A DNA stretch of 52,150 bases. Origin: Nonomuraea deserti (GTDB lineage Bacteria > Actinomycetota > Actinomycetes > Streptosporangiales > Streptosporangiaceae). Shown piece after piece: positions 14,579-20,634 of the stretch. Under the pieces are notes generated by a model. The model did no database searches, was not told the origin of the DNA, and saw only the letters and a program-made list of their open reading frames with translations. The stretch is from contig NZ_SMKO01000048.1 in NCBI RefSeq assembly GCF_004348685.1, positions 1-52,150 on the forward strand, read 5' to 3'. The translations under genes and the position numbers were made by a program. Position 1 is the first letter of the stretch, and each line of letters starts with the position of its first letter.

Positions 14579-16368
14579 ACCGCCCCGCTGAGGGCCGGCG
14601 GCTCAGCCGCCGGCTCTCATTCTCTGTCTCCGGCCGAGAGCTCGCTCCGGCGATTTCCATTCGCCGCACATTCCGCGAGTTCTGGCCGGACACTCGCGGA
14701 TTGCGCCGCCTATTCGCGGCCGGTGTCGTCTTCGCCATCGTCGCCGCGCTCTGCGAGGTCGCCGCGATCCGCCTGTTCGGCCACATCACCGACGAAGTGC
14801 TCACCACCAAGGAGCTCGGGGCGTTCTGGACCCCGGCGTTCACCTGGCTCGCGCTCGCCGCGGTCGCGGGGGCGGCGTCCTTCGGCGGGACGTACATCAC
14901 CGCGCTCGGCGCCGAACGGTTCCTGCTGAAGTTGCGCGACCGGGTCTACGCGCACCTGCAGACGCTCGCGCCGGAGTTCTCGGAGAAGCGCCGACTGGGC
15001 GACCTGATGGCGCGCCTGACCGACGACGTCGAGGCCATCGAGGAACTCGTCGGATCGGGTGTGGTCAAAGCCGTCACCACGGTCGCCAGCGTGATCTTCT
15101 TCGCGGGAGCCGCCTTCTTCATCCGGTGGGACCTCGCGCTGATCACGATGGCCCTGATCCCGGCGTTCCTGGTGGTCTCCAAGGTGTTCGCCGCCAAGTT
15201 CAGGACCGCCGCGGCGCGGGAGCGCCAGAGCAACGGCGTCATGAACAGCGTCCTGGAGGAGGGGCTGGCCAACCAGCCGCTCGTGCAGGCGTACAACCGG
15301 CAGGGCGCCGAGTCGCGGCGCCTGCACGGGGAGGGCCGCAACTGGCTGCGCGCCAACATGACGCAGGCCTGGCTGTCCGGCCTGTACGGCCCCGCCGTGC
15401 AGGTCATCGAGACCGTCTGCCTGATCGTCATCCTCGGGTTCGGCGCGTGGGAGATCGCCGCCGGCCGGCTGACGATCGGCGGCCTGCTCGCCTTCGCCGC
15501 CTACCTGGCCATGCTGTACCCGGCCGTGCAAGGGCTGGGAGAGCTGGCCCTGACGGTGTCCGAGGCGGCGGCCGGGTCCGACCGGGTCATCGAGATCCTG
15601 CGGACCGGGGCCACCGTCACCGACGCTCCCGACGCCGTGCCCGCGGGCAGGAGCAGCGGGCGGATCGCGTTCGAGCGGGTGGGCTTCGCCTACCCGGGAC
15701 GAGGGCGGCCGGTCCTGCGGGACCTGTCGTTCACCGCCGAGCCGGGCGACGTCGTCGTCATCGCCGGACCCAGCGGATCGGGCAAGTCCACGCTGGCCAA
15801 GCTGCTGCTGCGCTTCTACGACCCGGACGCCGGACGCATCCTGCTCGACGGCGCCGACATCCGGGGCCTGACGCGCCGGTCGCTGCGCGAGAACGTCACG
15901 ATCCTGCACCAGGAGACGCTGATGTTCTCGGGGTCGGTCCGCGACAACATCGCCTACGGGCGGCCCGGCGCCTCGCACGACGAGGTCATCAAGGCCGCCG
16001 AGGCGGCGGGCGTGCACGACTTCGTCAAGCTGCTGCCCCAGGGCTACGACACGCCGGTGGGGCAGCGGGGACGGCTCCTGTCCGGCGGGCAGCGGCAGCG
16101 GATCGCGATCGCCAGGGCCATCCTGCGCGACGCGCCGGTGCTGGTGCTCGACGAGCCCATGACCGGGCTGGACGCCGCCACGGCAGCGCAGGTCATGAAG
16201 CCGTTGCGGCGGCTCATGACAGGGCGTACGACGCTGATGATCACGCACGACCCGCGGCACGTGCCCGAAGGCGCGCGCAGGGTGGAGCTGGAGCCCGTGC
16301 GAGGGCCGGAGCGCATCCGGCTCAAGCGCGTCGGCGCCCGCGGCACCCGCTCCCCGGCGCGCTGCTGA
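14572..16368 (+). CDS. ABC exporter, fused membrane and ATPase domains
   Basis: About 598 residues. The transmembrane domain (six hydrophobic helices, about 35-310) is followed by the ATPase with Walker A AGPSGSGKSTL, the Q-loop HQETLMFSGSVRDNIAYG, signature LLSGGQRQRIAIARAIL, Walker B VLVLDEPMTGLDAAT and H-loop MITHDPRHV, all intact. It is a type IV half-transporter expected to homodimerise and export a lipid, drug or peptide. No C39 peptidase domain is present. The start is uncertain: GTG 14572 overlaps the peptide stop and would couple the two genes, but would put hairpin 14590-14618 inside the coding region; conserved-looking sequence begins only near SIRRTFREFW (about residue 30). A TTG at 14700 is another option. 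Confidence 0.85.
   Translation: MVNRPAEGRRLSRRLSFSVSGRELAPAISIRRTFREFWPDTRGLRRLFAAGVVFAIVAALCEVAAIRLFGHITDEVLTTKELGAFWTPAFTWLALAAVAGAASFGGTYITALGAERFLLKLRDRVYAHLQTLAPEFSEKRRLGDLMARLTDDVEAIEELVGSGVVKAVTTVASVIFFAGAAFFIRWDLALITMALIPAFLVVSKVFAAKFRTAAARERQSNGVMNSVLEEGLANQPLVQAYNRQGAESRRLHGEGRNWLRANMTQAWLSGLYGPAVQVIETVCLIVILGFGAWEIAAGRLTIGGLLAFAAYLAMLYPAVQGLGELALTVSEAAAGSDRVIEILRTGATVTDAPDAVPAGRSSGRIAFERVGFAYPGRGRPVLRDLSFTAEPGDVVVIAGPSGSGKSTLAKLLLRFYDPDAGRILLDGADIRGLTRRSLRENVTILHQETLMFSGSVRDNIAYGRPGASHDEVIKAAEAAGVHDFVKLLPQGYDTPVGQRGRLLSGGQRQRIAIARAILRDAPVLVLDEPMTGLDAATAAQVMKPLRRLMTGRTTLMITHDPRHVPEGARRVELEPVRGPERIRLKRVGARGTRSPARC
14590..14618 (+). terminator. Hairpin between peptide gene and exporter
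   Basis: GAGG-GCCGGCGGC, loop TCA, GCCGCCGGC-TCTC: 13 pairs with one G.T, followed by a pyrimidine-rich ATTCTCTGTCTC. It lies 12 bases after the peptide stop. Such an element between a short peptide gene and its transporter could be a partial terminator giving more peptide than transporter mRNA, or an attenuator. Confidence 0.5.
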
Positions 16369-16405
16369 CCCCCTCCCTGACCCGCCGGATGGTTGCCCCG
16401 GCCTG

Positions 16406-16433
16406 CGACACCCGCCCTACGGGGCGGGTGTCG
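16406..16433 (+). terminator. Strong hairpin after the ABC exporter
   Basis: A perfect 12-base stem (CGACACCCGCCC / GGGCGGGTGTCG) with loop TACG begins 38 bases after the exporter stop. There is no T-run, as is common in actinomycetes. It should end the peptide/exporter transcript and separate it from the tetR unit. Confidence 0.75.
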
Positions 16434-16697
16434 TGGTTCCGGGCCCGGCTCGCCGCCGGAGCGGCCGCCCGATACAATCGCGAGGCTCTCTCCGCTTGCG
16501 TCCGACCGCGCGGAGAGACTCTCCCCGCGTCGAAGGCAGGTTCCTTTCGTGACTCCTCCACTGCCTGGTGGGAGCGGCTTTTCGCTTCCACCGGCCGAGG
16601 CCGGCGACACCCGAGCGCTGCCCGCCGCGAGCGTCGGTGTTCGGCCGGGGAGTCGGCGTCCCTGCCGGGGCTCTCGGCAGCCCGCACGCCGGGTCTG
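16434..16697 (+). other. Leader region of the tetR gene
   Basis: This region has a TACAAT -10-like hexamer (16473-16478) without a clear -35, and an inverted repeat CTCTCCGC ... GCGGAGAG (about 16487-16517). A short in-frame ORF from 16549 overlaps the tetR start. No other gene is seen. Confidence 0.35.
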
Positions 16698-16698
16698 A
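16549..16698 (+). CDS. Candidate short upstream ORF coupled to tetR
   Basis: A GTG at 16549 with AGGCAGG upstream opens a 49-codon frame (MTPPLPGGSGFSLPPAEAGD and so on) that ends TGA at 16696-16698, sharing its last A with the tetR ATG (TGATG). The Pro/Gly/Arg-rich product resembles nothing known. The TGATG junction and the ribosome site are the only support. It could couple tetR translation to a leader or be chance. Confidence 0.28.
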   Translation: MTPPLPGGSGFSLPPAEAGDTRALPAASVGVRPGSRRPCRGSRQPARRV

Positions 16699-17276
16699 TG
16701 GGCGACGACCACAGCTCGGCCCGGCCGCTGCGCGCCGACGCCCGGCGCAACCGGGAGCGGGTGCTGCAGATCGCGCAGGAGGCCCTGGCCAGCGACGGGC
16801 TGACGATCTCCTTCGACGAGATCGCCCGACGGGCCGGGGTCGGCGTCGGCACCGTCTACCGGCACTTCCCCACCAAGGAGGCGCTGTTCGAGGCGGTGCT
16901 GCTGGGGCGGATCGAGAGGTTCGTGGCCGACGCCCGCGGGCTGGCCACCGCCGAGGATCCGGGCAAGGCGTTCTTCGGCTGGTTCGCGAAGGTCGTCGAT
17001 GAGGCCGCGGCCAACCAGGCGCTCTGCGACATGCTGGAGAGCGGCTCCGGGATGGCCTTACGGTCGGGCTCCATCCTGGAGGACGACTTCGCCGCCGCGA
17101 TCGACCGGCTGCTGGCGAGGGCCCAGCGGGTCGGCGCGGTACGCCCGGGCCTGACCGGCCAGGACGTGGCCGACCTGCTGAGAGGATGTCTGGTCGCCGA
17201 GCGGAGGGCGCGGTCCAGGCACGGCGCGGTGCGGATGGCGGACGTGATCTGCGACGGCATGCGGGCCGGCTGCTGA
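16698..17276 (+). CDS. TetR-family transcriptional regulator
   Basis: A 192-residue repressor. The HTH is near the N-terminus: RADARRNRERVLQIAQEALA, then TISFDEIARRAGVGVGTVYR followed by HFPTKEALFEAV, a textbook TetR signature. The C-terminal ligand domain (about 70-192) has SGSGMALRSGSILEDDF and ends with a Cys. The gene follows the ABC exporter but is separated from it by a strong hairpin and 330 bases, so it may be independently transcribed. Regulation of the exporter is possible but not shown. Confidence 0.9.
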   Translation: MGDDHSSARPLRADARRNRERVLQIAQEALASDGLTISFDEIARRAGVGVGTVYRHFPTKEALFEAVLLGRIERFVADARGLATAEDPGKAFFGWFAKVVDEAAANQALCDMLESGSGMALRSGSILEDDFAAAIDRLLARAQRVGAVRPGLTGQDVADLLRGCLVAERRARSRHGAVRMADVICDGMRAGC

Positions 17277-17304
17277 CCTGTCACCCGACGTCCACCAACC
17301 TTGT

Positions 17305-17332
17305 CCACGACCCGCCCGCAGCCCGGTCGTGG
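17305..17332 (+). terminator. Hairpin after tetR
   Basis: CCACGACC and GGTCGTGG pair perfectly around a 12-base GC-rich loop, 28 bases after the tetR stop. It probably serves as a factor-independent terminator for tetR; no T-run follows. Confidence 0.45.
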
Positions 17333-17433
17333 GGCGGTGATGGGGAGGGCGGTGATGGGCCCGCAGCGCGAGGGCCGTGGCGAGCGGCCGGGGTGGATCA
17401 TGGATACCGGCCCGGTAACCGAGGGCGAAGCGT

Positions 17434-17757
17434 TCAGGTGAGGTGCGCGTCCAGGCCGGTGATGCGCAGCAGCCGCCTCATGGAGGGCGGTGCGCCCGTG
17501 ACGCGCAGCGGGGTGTCCTGGCTCATGGCCTGATTCTGGGCGGAGACGAGGGCGCCGAGCCCGGCGGCGTCGATGAAGGACAGGCCGCTCACCTCGACGA
17601 CCAGGCTGAGCGTGCCGTTGCGGACATGACCGGCCTCCCGCAGCAGCCGGGCCAGCCGCCCGCGGAGCACCTCGGCGGTGGCGATGTCGAGCTCGCCGGA
17701 GACGCTCACGGTCACCGTGCCGTCGTCGCGGCTGGTGGTCAGGTGCAGTGGGTCCAT
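17434..17757 (-). CDS. STAS-domain protein (anti-sigma factor antagonist-like)
   Basis: A 107-residue single STAS domain. It reads MDPLHLTTSRDDGTVTVSVS, then GELDIATAEVLRGRLARLLR, then LVVEVSGLSFIDAAGLGALV. Such proteins bind anti-sigma kinases and are normally switched by phosphorylation of a Ser in the D-S-S-G-L loop. Here the loop is D-A-A-G-L (residues 63-67), so the phosphoacceptor Ser is absent. ATG 17757 is preferred to an upstream ATG at 17820 because the domain begins at once and GGAAAG lies upstream. No anti-sigma kinase or sigma factor gene is adjacent. Confidence 0.88.
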   Translation of the reverse strand: MDPLHLTTSRDDGTVTVSVSGELDIATAEVLRGRLARLLREAGHVRNGTLSLVVEVSGLSFIDAAGLGALVSAQNQAMSQDTPLRVTGAPPSMRRLLRITGLDAHLT

Positions 17758-18035
17758 CCGCGTTCTTTCCAGGGCCGGATTCGTCCCGTCGGTGGCGCGA
17801 ACCCCGCCCTTGCCGTACACGCCGGATGCTGTATTCGCGTTACACGCAGTTTCGTGTGCGTTTCTGGTGGAGTGTACAGGTCCGGCGCCGCGTGTTCAGG
17901 GGACTTGCGGTGTTTCGGGGGAAAAGAGAAATCCCTAGGAAAACAATTCCGGTTACCAGATGCAAGATTCCCTGCTCTGCAGCGTGCTTTGGTCCCGGGT
18001 AGGCCGAAGGCGCCCTGGCCGGGGGAGTCCCGCCG
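17758..18035. other. Intergenic region, AT-enriched, no gene recognised
   Basis: Between the STAS gene and the small ORF at 18036 there is a moderately AT-rich segment (about 17820-17990) with runs such as GGGGGAAAAGAGAAATCCC. It probably holds the divergent promoters of the two sides, but no pair of hexamers stands out and no ORF has convincing codon use. Confidence 0.4.
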
Positions 18036-18251
18036 GTGACAGGGCAGCTCAAGGTGCCTGGCTGGTGGCAGACGGTGGTCGCGCCGGCGTCCGCCTGGGC
18101 AGTGGCGGGGGTTCGCCTGGGCGAGGCCGCCCAGGCGGTGGACCAGGGGCATGCGTGTGGCGAACGGTGCCGCCCGGTGGCCTTGTCGCCGTGGAACAGC
18201 GCCGCCACCCGGGCGCTGTTCTCGCACCGGGAACGACCAGCCGAATTTTAG
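18036..18251 (+). CDS. Candidate small protein, unrecognised
   Basis: GTG 18036, with GGGGGAG about 9 bases upstream, opens a 71-codon frame. It starts MTGQLKVPGWWQTVVAPASA and ends SHRERPAEF. About four-fifths of third positions are G or C, which fits real coding, and the ribosome site is good. A short hydrophobic region (VVAPASAWAVAGV) is present and two Cys lie near the middle (CGERC). I recognise no family. It is followed closely by the repeat-containing membrane protein, perhaps on one transcript. Confidence 0.4.
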   Translation: MTGQLKVPGWWQTVVAPASAWAVAGVRLGEAAQAVDQGHACGERCRPVALSPWNSAATRALFSHRERPAEF

Positions 18252-18325
18252 GGAAATTGTATGATTTGTCAGGCATGATCACACTACGCTGCTACTCGGT
18301 AAGGTACGAGGGAAAGCAAAGAACA

Positions 18326-19390
18326 GTGTGGATCGCAGTCGCAGTGCCGGCCGCCATCGTCGTGGGCATGGTGGTCTGGTGGCTCCGCAGGGACCCCGTC
18401 GGTGGCGATGCCGCCGATCAGTTCGAGGTGGAGCGGAAGTGGCCCTGGGAGCTCCGGCTCACGCCGGAGGCCCAGGCGGCGTTCATGGAGGGCCTGCGGG
18501 CCTACAACGACGCGGGCAACCGCCTGGCCGTCGTCGGCGAGCAGGGAGTGCTCACGACGTACGACCCGCCGCGGCTCATCTCGCTGCACCTGCTCGCCGA
18601 CGTGTTCGCGGCCCGGGGGGACGCCGCGCTGCACGACCCGCAGGAGACGGTGACGGCGCTGATGGACCGGCTGGCGGGGGCCGAGCGGCCGGGGGTGCTG
18701 CACCTGCGCCCCGGCTGGCTGAGCGGTGAGGTCGACGGCATGGACCGGGCGCGCTTCACCGAGGCGGTGCGTGACATCGTGTGCGGCGCACAGGCCGAGG
18801 GCGTCGTGAGCCGGTCGGTCGACGAGACGATCGGGGCGCTCCAGGTGGCCGTGCTCGGCGACCCGTCCGCCGCGCAGAGCGAGGAACCGGCGCACGTCAA
18901 CGGCAGGCCGGTGCCCGAAATGGCCGGGTCGGCAGCGGCGGCGGTCAAGGACCGTCCGGATGAGATGGCCGGGCCGACCACGGCGGCGGTCAAGGACCGT
19001 CCGGATGAGATGGCCGGGCCGACCACGGCGGCGGTCAAGGACCGTCCGGACGAGATGGGCGGGCCGACCACTGCGGCGGTCAAGGACCGTAGGGACGAAG
19101 CGCCTGGGTCGGCTGCGGCGGTGGTCAAGGACCGTACGGACGAAGCGCCCGTGCCGGACGGTACGCCGAGCGGGCGCGTCAACACGATGATGCTGGATCT
19201 GGCCCGGGTGCTCGACCGCTACCGGGAGGCTCGCGGCAAGCAGCCGGACGCCACCCCCGAGGCGCTGCTGCGCGAGGTCCTGCCGCGCCTGATCGCCTCC
19301 GGCGGGCCCGGGCTGACCTGGACCCGGCCGCCCTCGCAGGACGACCTGCGCATCGTGCTCGCCGGTACGGGCTCACCCGGCTCGCACTGA
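18326..19390 (+). CDS. Membrane-anchored protein with 15-residue tandem repeats
   Basis: About 354 residues, function unknown. An N-terminal membrane helix (WIAVAVPAAIVVGMVVWWLR) is followed by RDP and a soluble part (about 35-185) with LRLTPEAQAAFMEGLRAYND. Five tandem 15-residue repeats of the form MAGPTTAAVKDRPDE then occupy about residues 199-273, and a C-terminal helical domain ends the protein (LARVLDRYREARGKQPDATP). GTG 18326 is favoured because GAGGGAAAG lies upstream; ATG 18275 would add 17 residues. The repeats look like a low-complexity linker between a membrane-proximal and a distal domain. Confidence 0.7.
   Translation: MWIAVAVPAAIVVGMVVWWLRRDPVGGDAADQFEVERKWPWELRLTPEAQAAFMEGLRAYNDAGNRLAVVGEQGVLTTYDPPRLISLHLLADVFAARGDAALHDPQETVTALMDRLAGAERPGVLHLRPGWLSGEVDGMDRARFTEAVRDIVCGAQAEGVVSRSVDETIGALQVAVLGDPSAAQSEEPAHVNGRPVPEMAGSAAAAVKDRPDEMAGPTTAAVKDRPDEMAGPTTAAVKDRPDEMGGPTTAAVKDRRDEAPGSAAAVVKDRTDEAPVPDGTPSGRVNTMMLDLARVLDRYREARGKQPDATPEALLREVLPRLIASGGPGLTWTRPPSQDDLRIVLAGTGSPGSH
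18920..19144 (+). repeat. Five 45-bp in-frame tandem repeats
   Basis: Units start at 18920, 18965, 19010, 19055 and 19100. The second and third are identical in protein; the outer ones have diverged (GSAAA for GPTTA, APG for MAG). Each encodes a 15-residue module containing VKDR-x-DE. The middle identity suggests recent expansion. Confidence 0.9.
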
Positions 19391-19436
19391 TCCCGCCGGT
19401 ACGGCTCGCCGTCGTACGAGGCGGGGCGGTGTGCCG

Positions 19437-20339
19437 TCAGTTCTCGGCGCGGCCCTGGCGCCAGTAGCCCATGAAGGCCACCGCGCGCCGGTCCATGCCG
19501 CGTTCGGCGACCAGGTGCCGTCGCAGGGTCCTGATCACGGACGCCTCGCCGGCCAGCCACGCGTACAGCGGCCCGTACGAAGGCGGCTCCTCCTGCGGCA
19601 CCTCCCACAGCTCCTCGGCGTCGGCGTCGACGTCGACGTCGACGTCGTCGAAGGTCTCGGGGACGGGCAGCGGGGGCAGCAGGCGTCCGGCGGCGGCCCG
19701 TACGGCGGGAATGAGGCCGGCGCCGCGCTCGCCCCCGTTCCTGGCCAGCCAGGTCACCTTGACCGAGGCGGCCGTCTCCACGGGCAGGAAGTCGTCCTCG
19801 CCGGGCACCTCCATCAGCACCTCGCCCGCCAGTTCGGCGGGCAGCCGCTCGAGTACGCCGCAGATCGCCGGAACCGCGGTCTCGTCCCCGGCGAGCAGCA
19901 CGCAGCCGGTGCCGGCCGGCGGGCGGAACTCCAGGCCGCCGTGCGTGCCGTCGTAGCGCGCGTCGGGGCCGAAGAGCGCCGCGACGTCGCCGGGACGCAC
20001 CTGCTCCGCCCATCGCGCGACCGGCCCGCCGTCGGGGTGCATGACCACGTCCACGTCGACCTCGCCGGCCTCGGGGCGCACCAGCCTGGCGGTGTACGTG
20101 CGCATGGGGTTGCGCTTGTCGTCGTCGAGTTGCCGCCAGCGCATGTACCAGTCGGTGCCGGTCGGCAGGTGCGCCAGGCCGTGCCCCGGCAGCGGCAGGA
20201 TGAGCTTGAGCCGCTGGTCGTAGCCGTTGTCGGCGAACACCTGCAGGTCGTCGCCCTTGAAGGTGACCCGCAGGAAGGACGGGCTCAGCCGCTCAAGCCG
20301 GTCCACCCGTACGTCGAACATGCGATACGGCTCGGTCAT
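19437..20339 (-). CDS. Siderophore-interacting protein (ferric-siderophore reductase, ViuB-like)
   Basis: A 300-residue flavin-dependent cytosolic reductase that releases iron from imported siderophores. The FAD-binding N-terminal half has YRMFDVRVDRLERLSPSFLR, TYTARLVRPEAGEVDVDVVM and GPVARWAEQVRPGD. The C-terminal half has GCVLLAGDETAVPAICGVLE and ends with SVIRTLRRHLVAERGMDRRA and MGYWRQGRAEN. An acidic VDVDVDADAEE insert (encoded by a TCGACG microsatellite, about 19620-19648) sits near residue 235. ATG 20339 lies 24 bases from an IdeR/DmdR1-type iron box, so it should be repressed by iron. No siderophore synthesis or uptake genes are adjacent. Confidence 0.93.
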   Translation of the reverse strand: MTEPYRMFDVRVDRLERLSPSFLRVTFKGDDLQVFADNGYDQRLKLILPLPGHGLAHLPTGTDWYMRWRQLDDDKRNPMRTYTARLVRPEAGEVDVDVVMHPDGGPVARWAEQVRPGDVAALFGPDARYDGTHGGLEFRPPAGTGCVLLAGDETAVPAICGVLERLPAELAGEVLMEVPGEDDFLPVETAASVKVTWLARNGGERGAGLIPAVRAAAGRLLPPLPVPETFDDVDVDVDADAEELWEVPQEEPPSYGPLYAWLAGEASVIRTLRRHLVAERGMDRRAVAFMGYWRQGRAEN

Positions 20340-20362
20340 CCCCGTGCACTCTCCGATCTTAA

Positions 20363-20381
20363 TTAGGTGAGCCTAACCTAA
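20363..20381 (-). promoter_or_regulatory. Iron box (IdeR/DmdR1/DtxR operator)
   Basis: TTAGGTGAGCCTAACCTAA matches the actinobacterial iron-box consensus TTAGGTTAGGCTAACCTAA at 17 of 19 positions. It lies 24 bases upstream of the siderophore-interacting protein start, the expected place for iron-dependent repression. Confidence 0.92.
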
Positions 20382-20634
20382 TCGATCGCGTCCGTTATGA
20401 CCAGCCGGGGGACGTGCACGCCGAGTCATCGAATGTCCGCCATGACAGGAAACGTGCAGGTGGAGGCCATTCTTCACGCGGCGTGACCAGTCCTGCGACG
20501 AAGATTTCATCCCGGGAAAGATCCCTGCGTGCCAGGAGTCTCGGCACGGTGCGGCGCGGCGTGGTCCGATAGCGTCGTACCGCTGAAGCCCGCCAGGCGC
20601 CGGCCCGCGCCTGCCCCGAGTTGAGGAGCCCGAC

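Noticed and set aside
14572..16368. Lanthipeptide- or C39-type peptide exporter
   Set aside because: No N-terminal C39 peptidase domain and no lanthionine synthetase gene nearby; the exporter is a plain fused half-transporter.
17739..18227. Minus-strand frames opposite 17.7-18.2 kb as a gene
   Set aside because: Their products are His/Pro/Arg-rich with poor codon bias, while the plus-strand frame at 18036 has the expected third-position GC.
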